The translations under genes and the position numbers were made by a program. Source: Spongilla lacustris (taxonomy: Eukaryota > Porifera > Demospongiae > Spongillida > Spongillidae). From it: a stretch of 64,000 nucleotides of DNA. The notes below the pieces were generated by a model. The model made no database searches, was not told the origin of the DNA, and saw only the letters and a program-made list of their open reading frames with translations. Positions within the stretch are counted from its first letter, which is position 1. Each line of letters starts with the position of its first letter. Positions 23,292-35,098 of the stretch are shown piece by piece. Location: positions 6,578,362-6,642,361 of the forward strand of contig OX442416.1 of the NCBI GenBank assembly GCA_949361645.1, written 5' to 3'.

Positions 23292-24264
23292 ATCATGACC
23301 CAAGACCCCATCCACAGAAACTACAAAAGGTGCATGTAAATGACGCACGTTTTTCCGGCTTTAACGTTTGCTAAGTACTTCCTTTTCTTTTCCTGTTCTG
23401 CTGAACATAGCACACCATCAACAGTGCGGCTAGCATAAGACTGGGCGTCTGTGTCTACGACACGAAAATCTAGCAACGCCGCAGTTTGTGGCTGCCACAC
23501 TCCTCGTATGCTAAGGTCACCAATTAATGCTGGTCGACCGCTGGCATCATCTGCTTCCTGAACAATGGATTCTCTTACAACATCTTTGTACACAATAGCT
23601 GCCAAATCACCTAGAGCACTTCATTATGGCGCTGGGTTACAAGTTCACCTTTTTTACAATCAAGAGCATGTTGAAAGCTGAATTCTTTTCCACATCCAAC
23701 ACAATGCGCTGGTGTTTTAAGAAGAGGCCGATGATAACGTAGTGAAAGCGCAACTCTAAATTCGACTGGAGATAGATCAAAGTGGTGGCAAACAATTGGC
23801 ATAACATTAAGCCATGCAGATGTTTTTCCATCAATTACCCGTTCCACTGCACGTCTTGTATCATTACACTTTACTTTTTGCACCATAGCGAGTTCCTTGT
23901 GTTTCTCAGTTTTGACCATTCTGATGTGCACACTGTGACTACTTACAACAAAATCAGCATTGTTTTTAATGGCATTCACAACCATGTTTGTACTTGCCCT
24001 TGATGTAGTGTATGCTGCTTTTGCTAATTCCACTGGGTCAAAAATGCCCATACCTCCCAAACGAGTAGGCAAAGAGAACAGATGCAGCTCAGCTGTAGAA
24101 ATTTGTCCACCAAAAACTGAAGGCCAGAATCTCTTGTGTATGACATCATGTAAAGGGGCAATTGAGGCGTCACAGTTCAGTAGTACTCTTTGCAAATAGG
24201 ACCACTCAAATTGCAAAGATTTTGAGAGAGCAGCATAAGCAGCTTGTGGTTGTGATTCTGCCAC
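23292..24264 (-). pseudogene. Retroelement polyprotein C-terminal part, interrupted by the LINE
   Basis: The minus strand reads a post-reverse-transcriptase region. It begins at SQPQAAYAALSKSLQFEWS (about 24255), then LPTRLGGMGIFDPVELA (about 24060), then a Cys-x2-Cys-x7-His-x3-Cys knuckle CVGCGKEFSFQHALDC (about 23690) and RHNEVL. After a one-base frameshift at about 23608 come SIRGVWQPQTAALLDFRVVD (about 23470) and FVVSVDGVLGHDA ending at 23292. The Asp-rich strand after the knuckle resembles a PD-(D/E)xK-type nuclease core as in site-specific LINE-like elements. Assignment to R2/NeSL-like elements is a guess. The coding sequence resumes at 20545 past the LINE. The 5' part with the polymerase is missing. 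Confidence 0.75.
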
Positions 24265-24269
24265 AGTGG

Positions 24270-25029
24270 ATAGTTTATCTCAATAGGTTCAGAATTTCAA
24301 AAAAAGCAGTTACATATGTTCATGGATCGCATGTTACAGTAGCTGACTAAAAGTTGTGTGTTTCAATTCAGCCACACTCCAAAAGCCAGAGGAAATGTTG
24401 AAAGAGCGATCGACAGAACAGAGCAAAGGTAAAGCCAGAGAACGATGTCATTTGAACTGCGATATCACCAGAACCCCGGTGGAGTCAAAACTAACCGTAC
24501 CTAATCTGAGCTACCCTCACATTCCTCAGTCTCACATTCGATTTCCTTAAGGTTTAACACCAGCATACCGACTGTCCGCGCGCGGTGCATAGCCTAGTCT
24601 AGAATCCGATTATCGCAAGGGACTGACTGAGATCGACAAAAATCTCCAACATTACAAGGATTGGGGGCCTATCCATTTTCCCCGTGATTCCCTGCGATTC
24701 GACTGCCATCTGCGTGACGATTACATGACACAGGGAAATACCCTAATGTTGAGGGAATATTTATATTCCTACTTCGTTTTGTTCGACAAAACCAGGGTAG
24801 AACAACATGGATTTTACACAATTCCCACCCTTGACGTTTAATCCCAGGATGGTTTTTACGATATTAGGATGGGTTTTTGTTACAAAAAAAAAAATCCAGG
24901 TTAGACGTTTATAACTTTTACCTGTGCATGTGAGCTGACTTATATGACAGACTAAGCCTACGCCCCTAAAAAGCAAAGCTATATTTGTATAGAATGACGA
25001 AGCAGTAGGTCTAAAAATCGTCAGTTATA
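24270..25029. other. Gene-free spacer
   Basis: No coding region or repeat array is recognised between the retroelement and the satellite. A poly-A run of 12 lies at about 24883. Confidence 0.4.
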
Positions 25030-28000
25030 CATATAGGTAAGGCAAGGACACCAGATTATTGTCTATCACTATAGCCATGCCGCCATCACCTTACATATGT
25101 AAAATCATCATACACCAGGATTGGGTGTGTTCAAAACTAGAGGTACCTAAAGTAGAGTAACATGTGTACTGGTGGTGTATAGCCTCACATGGCTCTGCAT
25201 GTTGCCTATCATTAAAGCCATACCATCACCTTACATATGTAAACTGTATGACTACAAGATGGCTGACTATCGTACACCAGAAAGGGGTGTGGTCAAACCT
25301 AGTGGTACACTGAAGTAGACCTGAATACTGCTAGTGTATGGACTCACATGGCTATGCATGTTGTCTATCAATACAGCCATGGCATCGCCTAACACAGGCC
25401 CGTAGCCAGACATTTAGCTGTGGGGGTGCAAATTCCACCTTACCTGTACCTTTATGGCCAGATCTAGCTAACAGTCAACGATTGAAAGGTGCAGTTAAAT
25501 GGAATTAAGATGCGAGTAGGTGCACTATACAATTGCAGGTATATATCAACCAAACTATCGACTATACCATTTGATTAGTTCATAACAATGTCAGGTTAGC
25601 CATTCGCTTTAATTCGACGCCCAAAATGGTTCGCTAACAAACTGTCCCTATTTATATATGCCTGATATGGCTAATAAACAATCAGTGGCGGTCCAGGAGA
25701 TATGGTACACGGCATGGCCTCGCGGCTATACCAGCCAGGTGGCATGGGGGAGTACTAGTGCTGTAAGCTATAGAAGCTTGCGAGTTATCATAGTCACATG
25801 AGATTGCATTAAATATTTGGCGGCCATGCAAACGCATCCTGGGCCCGAGTGGAACTTTCTCGGTGCGTATGCACATAATGTTGTGTTGTTTATGCATAAA
25901 GGTTAAATTTTATTATGCAACAACGCGGAACTGAAACAACAGGCAACATGTTATGCCAGAACTGAACAACGGGCAACAATTGGAACTGGAAAGAACCGGG
26001 CAACAATTGGAACTGGAAAGAACCGGACAACAATTGGAACTGGAAAGAACTTTGCAAGCAACATGTAGATCAGTAAGATCACCAAGTTCATAAAACATGC
26101 ATTCTGTAATTATATACATGCAGATGCAGCTAATATTAAAATGGGTGAACCATGGTATACATCTGCCTCTGACAATGCACCAGGAAGCATCTTTCGGTCA
26201 ATGTTAGCCCTTGAAATTAAATGCAGCATCATTTAAATTACTTTGGATAACTATTAACGAAATCTGGACATAAAATCTTTTGGAAAAATTTTGTACTTGC
26301 TGCTATCTAATTATTACATGCAACCCTGAGAATACAAACTGATCAATAGCTAGCTAGGTCACTGAGTAACCTCGAGCTCCATCGACTCAGTAACATCCAT
26401 CTGCTCCTTATACTTCCACTTTACAGAGGAACTCTGCGTTGGATTCATGTTTGCTGATCGGTGCCCAACAGTTCTATACATCAACACTGTAATTTTGGTG
26501 CTGTAGGCCCTACTGAGGTGCTAGTTTTGGTACAGCTCTTTTTTGTGTGCTGGCAGGAACTGGCTGCTGCATGCAGCTTCATTTTAATTTCACTTGTCTC
26601 TTTGGCAAGTCAACTGCTTAGTTTGACCATTATCACTGTATAAAAGATCATTCGAGCGTGAAAATCACGTGCTGACAGCGGACAATGTAACTTCTATTGG
26701 AGAGCACATGTGCTAACTTGAAGCGATTTACTAATGCGATCTACTGTAATTATATTCATTGGACCAAATAGAGCGGACCTAGTGGCAGGCGAGGGGGGGG
26801 GGTGCAAATGCACCCATTGCACCCTCTATGGCTACGGGCCTGTATTAAACATATTTAAAATCACCACAAGATGGCTGACTACCATGAATGGATGTATTCA
26901 AAACTAGAGGTACCCTAAAGTAGAGTAAGCACGCCTGTGTACTGGTGGTGTATAGCCTCACAGGGCTCTGCATGTTGTCTATCAATACAGCCATACCGTC
27001 ACCATAAATATGTAAACTGTATCATCACAAGATGGCTGACTATCGTAAACAAGGAAGGGGTGTAGTCAAAACTAGTATTACCCTGCAGTAGTAGAGTAAG
27101 CACATCTGTGTACCGCTGATATATAACCAGTTGTCTATCACTACAGCCATGCCATTACCTTGTATGTGAAAAATCACACAAGATTACTATCTTACATCTG
27201 GAAGGGGTGTAGTCAAAACTAGTGGTACCCAGAAGTAGAGTAAGCACACCTGAATACTGTTAGTTCATAGACTCACATGGCTATGCATGTTGTCTATCAC
27301 TATAGCCATGCCATCACATTATCTATGTCGATATGTAGACTGAATATATACACTGAAGTAGAACTGATTAGCACGCCTGTGTACTGCTGGTGTAAAGCCT
27401 CACATGGCTATGTATACGTATGTTTTCTCGGAAAACAACCACAAGATGGCATACATCTTACATCAGGAGGGGGTGGGGTCAAAACTAGTGGTACCCTAAA
27501 AACAAAAGTAACAATACCTGTGTATTGCTGGTGTATAGCACCACATGGCTATGCTAAAGCCATGCCATCGATTTACACATGGATAATCACCACAAGATGG
27601 CTGACTATCTGACACCAGTAAGGGGTGTGGACAAAACCAGTGGTACTGATGGAAATCACCACTAGATGGCTGACTAGGAAAGGGTGTGGTTAAAACTAGT
27701 TGTACCCTGAAGTAGAGTAACAACACACCTGTGCATGTATTGCTGGTGTATATCCCCGCATGGTTATGTTGTCTATCAATGCTGTGTACAACCATGCCAT
27801 CACTCTACCCATGGAAAACAACCACATGATGACATACTACCTTATACCATGAAGAGGTGTGGTCAAAACCAGTGATAGCATGAAGTAGAGTAAGCACACC
27901 TGTGTACTGCTGGTGTGTAGTCCCACATGGCTATGCATGTTGTCTATCACTATAGCCATGCGATCACCTTAGCTACGGAAAACAACACAAGATGGCATAG

Positions 28001-28215
28001 CATCGTACACCAGGAAGGGGTGTGGTCACAAATAGTGGTACCCTGAAATAGAGTAAGCACAACTGCGTACAGCTGATGTATAACCTAACATGGCTATGCT
28101 AAAGCCATGCCATCTATTTACACATGAATAATCACCAGGAGATGGCTGACTATCTTACATCAGGAGAGGGTGTGGTCAGAATAAGTGGTGCACTGAAGTA
28201 GAGTAAGCAGACCTA
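25030..28215. repeat. Satellite with units of about 160 bases, interrupted
   Basis: The landmark GTTGTCTATCACTATAGCCAT recurs at about 25061, 25200, 25361, 26971, 27131, 27290, 27769 and 27940. Each unit also carries ACAAGATGGCTGACTAT, GGGTGTGGTCAAAACTAGTG and TGAAGTAGAGTAAGCAC. Spacings of 139-171 bases give a unit of about 160 bases and around eleven diverged units. The array is split by the TIR element at 25394-26843. No coding is suspected. Confidence 0.85.
25394..26843. mobile_element. Non-autonomous TIR element, 1450 bases, inside the satellite
   Basis: The ends are ACAGGCCCGTAGCCA (25394-25408) and its exact complement (26829-26843), each followed inward by a G-rich GGGGGTGCAAAT motif. 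Satellite units continue on both sides, so this is an insertion. Any target duplication is blurred (CTAACA versus TTAAACA), so the class is unclear. The TIR style is common among hAT-like MITEs. No transposase frame is present. An internal 27-base repeat (CAACAATTGGAACTGGAAAG) lies at about 25963-26050 in three copies. Confidence 0.75.
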
Positions 28216-28584
28216 CCCAAGGAAAAGTGTCTTGCATGGTAATGCATGTTTCATGCATGATGTTTCATGGTATGCAGGGATCTACTTTCAAGATGTACAT
28301 GTACATGTATCATGCATGCTAATCTTGAATGGAATCATTTCATTGGCTTAAGTTTAGCACCTGTAGCATGTTTTAAAGTATGGCCCATTCCAATCTGAAT
28401 GTAAGAAGTCTTTCATGATCGATTATGAATGTTTCAAGCCAGCTATTCCTATTCAGACATGCATGAACATGCTTATACTACCCAGCATATATTGTGGTAA
28501 ATGTGGATATGTAAGAAGTCCCATGACATGTGCCTTTTGTTAACCAATGATCGCCTTTGTAGCTCTCAACTAACGTAAGTGATG
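28216..28584. other. Gene-free spacer
   Basis: AT-rich unique sequence with ACATGTACATGT simple motifs near 28300. No feature is supported. Confidence 0.4.
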
Positions 28585-28593
28585 GAAAGTGAT

Positions 28594-28680
28594 TAGCCTC
28601 GTCCCCAGGCCCTGTTTTTTGTAAGTTGTGGGGGCGAACCCCCGCATCCTATAAAAAAACAGGGCCTGGGTACGAGACTA
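28594..28680. mobile_element. 87-base hairpin MITE with 9-base target duplication
   Basis: The left end TAGCCTCGTCCCCAGGCCCT and the right end, read on the other strand as TAGTCTCGTACCCAGGCCCT, form an almost full-length hairpin with an inner GGGGGCGAACCCCC stem. GAAAGTGAT at 28585-28593 is repeated exactly at 28681-28689. A 9-base duplication fits a Mutator-like transposase acting in trans. No coding. Confidence 0.85.
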
Positions 28681-28954
28681 GAAAGTGATAATTATGATCA
28701 TAAAACAATAGTGCAATGTGCACAAGACATTCAACTTGCAGTGCTCAGACTTTGTGAACGATGTTCATAGTTATTTGGTTTCTTAATAATTATATTTTAC
28801 TATACAGTTCTTGTAATTACACTAGAGTTGAAATCATGGTCTCACATTCTCCATCAGTGACTTCAACAAACAAGTCATGTGGTACACCTGAAGGGTGTCT
28901 CTATAAGCTGGACCATGCAGCAACAGATAGTAATGATTGTGTCTAACTTTTTCA

Positions 28955-30760
28955 CTATAGCACATTAGGAGGGTTCATTTTGATGAATCCCAATATTTTG
29001 CCATACCTCTTGCCATTAGTGTCTTTACAGTAGCATACAGAACTGTCACATTTTGCTGACTTGCTGAAACTTTGAGCATAAAAGACAAGTCCATCCTTGA
29101 ACAATTTTCCATATGTTGTATCCTTCAGTACGATATTGGAAGGAAGTTGGAAATAAAAAAACATGTTTTTCTTCAGGATCGGTTCGCATGAAATGGCTGC
29201 ATTCATTAATGAAATTCAAGTTATGTCATCTTCACACTGAGCAAGTGTATGGTGCACAAGTTGCGTGTGCTCAACTTCAACATTGAAAATTATGTCATTT
29301 AAAACTTGGTATTTTGAGTGCATGTGAAAGGTTTTTAACAATTCCATTTTTATTTTCAAAGCCAAATGCAGTATGTGTCCATAAAGGTCCACACAGCCGA
29401 ACATACTGTGTTAAATGCAGAAGTAGATTGTATTGATAGCATTGATAGTACAGTTGACTTCCCCATACAGCTCAGGCAGGAGAGCACAAGAAATCTTTCA
29501 GCTGCATCAATGTCATTTCCATTTAAATCTTGCTGAATAAGTAATTGTATCACAGATACTTGTGGAGCATAGTAAAGTCGAGGAAGTTTATTGAGAATGA
29601 AAGGAAGAGAGTATTATAGTACCAAGAAGTTTCGAAACTCATGCTTTCCAGTACTTTCTATTTTTTGGAAATACTTCGAGGGGCCCTGATAAAGTCATGT
29701 GGTGGCTTCATTTCTACAAATACAGAATCTATGTAATAATTCAATTCAGCTCCAAGATAAAAAGTCTTACAGTTTGACTTAACCTTTAATCTCCCGTCGT
29801 TTTATGCTTTAAAAAACATTCAAAAAATGTTGTACTTGTCGTACTTTTTTCTGTGACAATTAAATTTTCTACATAATGCATTTTTAAGAACCGTATCTGC
29901 ATCGTGTAACCAATGGTGTGATAAAATAGACTGACAATTGGTAAATTTAGCATGACAGACACATCAAACAACAGTAGAGAAATGGATGCCAAAAAACTGC
30001 ATTTCTTTTTATGATGAATTGGTCCTACGCGTAGGACGTGGACCTGGAGAATTAAGGTTAATAAACCAACAGCTCATTGGTCTCCTTACAATACCTTCAG
30101 GACCTGCATGCATGTATACCATCAATGCAATCAGTTAAACCCTATAAGTTGTGATAGTGGTGAAGAATACAAAACACCTTGTTCTGATGTAGCAGTTCTT
30201 TCAACCTTTACTGCTATATCACACATCTTCACATGTGTTCGCAGTGCACTTGATCGAGATAAATGCGTGACCCATTCCGTATACGTTTACCAGAGTGAAT
30301 GCACACAGGACATCCGCAGATGTCATTGGATTTTTTTATGCCAATTACTGGGGCTTTAGCTTTTGTGTCACATATGCAAGTCAGCACTTTAATATGAACT
30401 ACCTTAATTTGGACCTTCATGTGTATGAATTTCAATCCCATTAGAATGCAAAGAATTTAATGCACCAACAACTGGCTCGAACAATAGTTGCATTCAAGGT
30501 TTCATTGAACCACACCATAATGCAAGCAGCATAATATGGCTGAGTTGTTTCGAATTGATGGTGGCAAATTCAGTATTACTCCATAAACTGGCAAAAAGGT
30601 CATTGCTGATGATTTAAAACGTGGAGCTCCATCTGTAAAAATGCTTAGACCAATTTTGCTCTTAACAGAAAAAAGGTATGATGTTTTTTTAATGCCATCA
30701 TCTGTCCAGTTCAGGTCCTGGCACAAATGAATGTGTGTGATATTCAAGGTGTTGTTTGGT
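28955..30760 (-). pseudogene. CACTA/EnSpm-type transposase remnant
   Basis: The minus strand carries ordered fragments of a Tnp2-like transposase. SIFTDGAPRFKSSAMTFLPV then YGVILNLPPSIR lie near 30560-30640, and a Cys pair region DTKAKAPVIGIKKSN then DICGCPVCIHSGKR lies at about 30280-30360. Further decayed pieces at 29356-29553 and 28955-29206 (DTNGKRYGKILGFI) match the C-terminal half of such proteins. Frames change repeatedly and stops intervene, so it is dead. These enzymes move elements with CACT-type ends. I did not find the ends here. The central stretch 29590-30200 is too decayed to assign. Assignment rests on motif order recalled for the family. Confidence 0.7.
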
Positions 30761-30999
30761 CTGAAGGAGACATTGTGATTGAGAGAGATGTTTTACCTTT
30801 TGGTTCTTTCTTTTATTCCATTTTTTGGCCTTTTGGGGGGGCATTGTCAGCTGAATACAGTACAGAGGTGAAACAGATTAATGGTACAGTTGAGCTATGT
30901 GTGTGTGCATGTGTTGCAATATTGACGTGCGACTATAGTAATTATTTGATACATGTACATAAACTTTGGGCTTGTATGTGCAATGAATCCTAAACGCTA

Positions 31000-31570
31000 T
31001 AGAAAAGCAGATACCACAGACCGTCAAGAAAACCATCCCCAAATTTGAAACTGTAGAGAATTACATGTAGCTAAGCTAAAATCAGATTCATCATAATGGT
31101 ACCTTTAAATACCAATATTTTTGTCTATAATGTTATACAAGAAAAGATGGACTTTATACCGATTGAAACCCATATAACATTAGAGTAACAATCGGTCAAC
31201 TACGTAGACTTTCCAGTTAATAAAGATAGAACCACAGGAGAGCGCATAGAGTTAGCGCTTAGCTACATCAAAGATTAGTGAATATGACTGATCAAACGCT
31301 ATTTTTCCCGCCAATTTATTATCCCCTACTCTTCAGAAGCGCGACCTTTCGTAATGATGACAAAGTTAAAGTTCAACTATAAAACCTACTCATCATACGC
31401 TGTAGTATTGTATTACACGCACATAATGTACGTGCACTACTTATCAGTATTTCCCTTCATAATGAATTAGAGGGATTGGAAACGAACCCAATTAGCATCA
31501 TGCAATTAACGCGGACGATGCTAATGTAGTGTAATAAATTACACAAAATATTCTCTGTCATTTTCTTTCT
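31000..31570. other. Gene-free spacer
   Basis: No coding or repeat feature is supported here. Confidence 0.4.
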
Positions 31571-31785
31571 TCACGCATAACACAATGAGTAGTAATGATT
31601 ATAGCTACATAAACACTTAATCAAACTTGACTTCCGATCTCTTGGCTGCATCATGATGGTTTTCTTGTTAGCGACTTTGTGCTGCTCCATTGTTATCAAC
31701 AGCTTCCCTATCCTCTCAAGCAGCTCGGAAATGCAATCTGAGTCCAAGGAGTTACGTACGCGATGCTCCACTGAATTACCTTTCT
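31571..31785 (-). CDS. Candidate exon, hypothetical
   Basis: The minus strand has an amphipathic, charged stretch (SDCISELLERIGKLLITMEQ) with coding-like composition. A possible acceptor (TTCAG) precedes it at about 31786. I recognise no family. It may belong with the candidate exon at 32588-32682, or may be chance. Confidence 0.25.
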
Positions 31786-32587
31786 ATAACATCCTCATTG
31801 TTTACAATTAAATCTATTGCATTATCACCAGTGTGTATATACAACAATTCTAATTAAACCATGTTTGTTCTCCATGATCAATACAGCTCTATTCACTGCA
31901 GTTACACAATCATTAAAGGAATAAGTTCTGATCCATCATGCATTTTGGAATCAAGGGGCTATTTGAGAATCAAGGACTAAAAATATAACTGTGAATTGTG
32001 GACAACAAAAAACATTTCTTAGTGCTGTGCCACAAATTTGCAAGTCAATTCCAACTTTTTATTGTTTTTCATTCTTAAAATAGCCCCTTCGATGTTTGTG
32101 CCAATTAGCCCCAAAATTTTGCCACTATAAGTTCATGTAATTTTTTTAAAGTGTAACTGTAGATCCTTTTGCCTATGATGCTTGGATAGTTTCTTTTGAC
32201 AGACCACCGAGGTGAACATGTATTCTCCATTTTGAGATAGAAAAGTGTAGGTTTTTCTGACTTCATGTACTCCCCCCATTATGCAAGAGAATACAGTTTC
32301 TAGGCTTGGAACTAGTTGTTTCTGAACTGCTAGCGCAACTGCTGCTGGTATAGACAAAACACAGTGGTCAACATAACCTATAGCGGCTCAATTCCTCAAA
32401 TCAATACCGAGATCGATCGGTCGTAAGGTTTTTGAGCTTTCCTCCCGGCAACTGTATTGTATTCTATTACGAAACAATGGAACCACAGTTTTAAATTCAC
32501 GATTCACAGACAATAGAAAAGCATTCAAACGAAGTTTTAACATGTTTTATTTTATTCTCGCGCCACTCTCATCGCACGCATACTTAC

Positions 32588-32682
32588 CTGTAAAAATTTG
32601 ATCCGGTTGTCCTTCACTAAAGCTGGGTCTGCTGCAAATTGGTAATGTACGATGAGGGTCCACACCAGTTCCAAGGTAGGTA
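32588..32682 (-). CDS. Candidate exon resembling part of a calponin-homology domain
   Basis: The exon has a strong donor (CAG then GTAAGTATG, read on the minus strand) and a possible AG acceptor. It encodes 31 codons including LELVWTLIVHYQF. This resembles the LGLxWTLIxHYQ core helix of CH domains in filamin and spectrin-type actin-binding proteins. Neighbouring CH exons were not found, so it may be a stray exon or pseudogene fragment. Confidence 0.3.
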
Positions 32683-33453
32683 CTTTAACAAAATTTTGAA
32701 AATTAATATTACTTGAACTTTTATCAGTTATACAACGGTCAAACTTCACTAGAGTGCTGAAACGGCGGAATGCTAAAAACTTTGTTTTGCGTACACCGCG
32801 GTGTACAAACGTACACCACGGAGCACGCCCAGGACATTAGACATCAGTATTGTGTGAGGCACACACCTATACTAAACATATGATTTTAAATACGCATGAA
32901 CAATTGTATTCATCAAGAGTACATTATAGCAACCAAAAAGAGAAGCTTTTCCTCATGATATTTAGATAACGATAGGATTCTATTAGAACTAGTATTTATC
33001 TCGAAAACCTGGCATATTTACTATGACCATTTTAATCACATACTACTGGGAGGTGACCAGCTAACAGTTGCCAGGATTCGAGGGTGCCACAGAATGCACA
33101 CACATACACATAATGGGAGAGATGGCTGTGAAGGGCTACTTAATTCCAATGGTTGAAGATTGGCACACCAAGATGTGTGTTTATGAAGGTACTTGTAACA
33201 TGATATGCATAAGCAGGAGGCTGGTTTAAGTGTGGGAAATGAACACAAGGGAACTTAGCTGAGTCTGTGATATGTGTTAGTAGAATAAATTAAGCCGTAC
33301 ATGTGCATGGATCACTATAGATATAAGCTATTGTGTGTAATTGATCTGTTGTGCTATACTGATTACATAAGTGTTTTTATTACAAAGGTGTACATGTATA
33401 TAAATGTTATAAGGCAAACATGACAACCTGAGTAACCTATAACTGGTGCATGT

Positions 33454-34263
33454 TTGTGTGTCATGGGATCTTGGTTTGATACAAGTTTGCTGTTGATAGG
33501 TGATATGGACAAAGTTGTACAAACAACTTCTAGTTTGGACACAGGAACATTTTATCAGCTGCACAATATCCTGAACAGATGGAATGTTCCAACTGATGTC
33601 TCCAAAGATATGAATGCATGTGAAGATTTCTTGCAACTGATCACACAAGCACATCTGTTTGCAGCTGCAATGCAACACCTTCACTGTAGCAGTGTGACAG
33701 AACTTAGAACTAAAATTACTGATCAGGCTTTATTTTCTGTTGCTGTTTCGTGCATCAGGGCATACTAACTACTGCCTTGAAGCTTTCAACTTATTGGTAC
33801 AGTACTATATTACACTTTATCACCTCGACTTGCTGAGCAGATGCTATGGGGACGTTTTGTAAACAGTGCAGTGAATGAAAAATTGCGCATAACATCTCTT
33901 GTGATCTTAACATGGAGCATTTAAATAGAGAAATCAAGGGCGCCATAAATAACCTCCGTGCTAACAAGACACCCAAAGCAATACTAAGAGCTGGAAAAGC
34001 TATAAATGGACTAACTAAAATATTGCACCACTTTGATAGGCTTAATGGCACTGTATTATCAGATAACCACACCGTCCAGGAGATTACACTCTGAAAATCT
34101 TCTCACAGTTATAAGAGAGCTTTCCGAAAACAACATCTTCAGATATACACAAGGAAGATATCATATATGCTTTAAGAAGCTTAAAAGCAATTGCATGCTG
34201 TCTTCAGTCAAGAAAAAAAACTTATTTACTTGGATGAAGGGAGATATATCACTGAGGCTCTAA
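33454..34263 (+). pseudogene. DUF6589-type protein remnant
   Basis: Successive plus-strand pieces follow the order of this family of uncharacterised eukaryotic proteins: SLDTGTFYQLHNILNRWNVP (about 33535), EDFLQLITQAHLFAAAMQHL (about 33625), then NYCLEAFNLLVQYY (about 33775). Next come DLNMEHLNREIKGAINNLRA (about 33905), AILRAGKAINGLTKILHHFD (about 33980) and ELSENNIFRYTQGRYHICF (about 34115), ending LFTWMKGDISL. At least three frameshifts break it, near 33765, 33870 and 34075. Function is unknown. Such genes are repeated in sponges and cnidarians and are probably mobile-element cargo. It ends 94 bases before the opposing helicase remnant. Confidence 0.75.
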
Positions 34264-34356
34264 AAGGTTCACAAGTGTCTCGATAATGTGTACATGTATT
34301 TATACGCAGGAATGATAAAATGTGCTGAAAGAGATCAAATCCGTTTAATTCATACT

Positions 34357-35098
34357 TTAAAGAATACAGTCACAGCAAGCACAACCAGTGACATGTAGTT
34401 GCTCACATTTAAAGTATGTGCACAGTAAAGTCCGTCTGCAAACTGAAGTGTTCATGCAGTATTGTTTCATGTTCACAGAAATCGTCTTGAGGTGACGGGG
34501 GATGCTCAAATACAAAAGTGCATTTGACACCTCTCCATTACGTCCTGCCCTTCCACATTCCTGTAAGTAGCTTTCTAGGTTTCCAGCTGGATCCCAGTGT
34601 ATGACTTGACATACATCGATCAATACAATTTAAGCCCATACCAAACGCTATAGTGCATATTACTATTCATAAAGGAGCTGATGTCTGGCAAAACGAAACA
34701 ATTATCGACTTCTGTACATCCTTGCGTGTTTCACTGGTATATATACATATCAACAAGTCTAAAGCAAGATAAGTTAGGTGCAGCAATTGGCTCAGTAAAT
34801 TCCGGAAGTAGTTCTGTACGGAAAAAGCGATATATCAAAGCACACTCCTCGCAGCGTCTGCAGTAATCTATAACCCTTCCCATTGTTGCTCTTTGTATGC
34901 GTAGTTTATCTAGTCGAGGACCAAACACATCTTGTATCTTATTTGGGACTTCCCTTACCCAGTAGCATACATTGGGCTTGTCTGATGTAGCAGAACCTAT
35001 CACTGTAAGTTGCCACTTCGAATTCCTTGCTGCTGTTTCGCGTATTTCTTGTGCATGCCTCAACTGCATGTTGCAGTGGCAATGTGACCAAAGGCAAC
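34357..35098 (-). pseudogene. RecQ-like helicase remnant (C-terminal half)
   Basis: The minus strand reads the second RecA domain of a RecQ-type ATP-dependent DNA helicase. NVCYWVREV lies at about 34960, VIDYCRRCEECALIYRFFR at about 34840, and SCFRLVDMYIY at about 34735. After a frameshift come a motif V-like TIAFGMGLNCID (about 34640), CQVIHWDP and motif VI QECGRAGRNGE (about 34530). A Cys-rich end CEQLHVTGCACC closes the piece. The N-terminal ATPase lobe with the Walker motif is absent, and at least two frameshifts are needed, so it is dead. This helicase style, with FRLVDMFT-like motifs, is strongly amplified in sponges and cnidarians. Confidence 0.75.

Noticed and set aside
23782..24199. 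Plus-strand frames at 23782-24003 and 23960-24199
   Set aside because: Antisense shadows of the minus-strand retroelement pseudogene.
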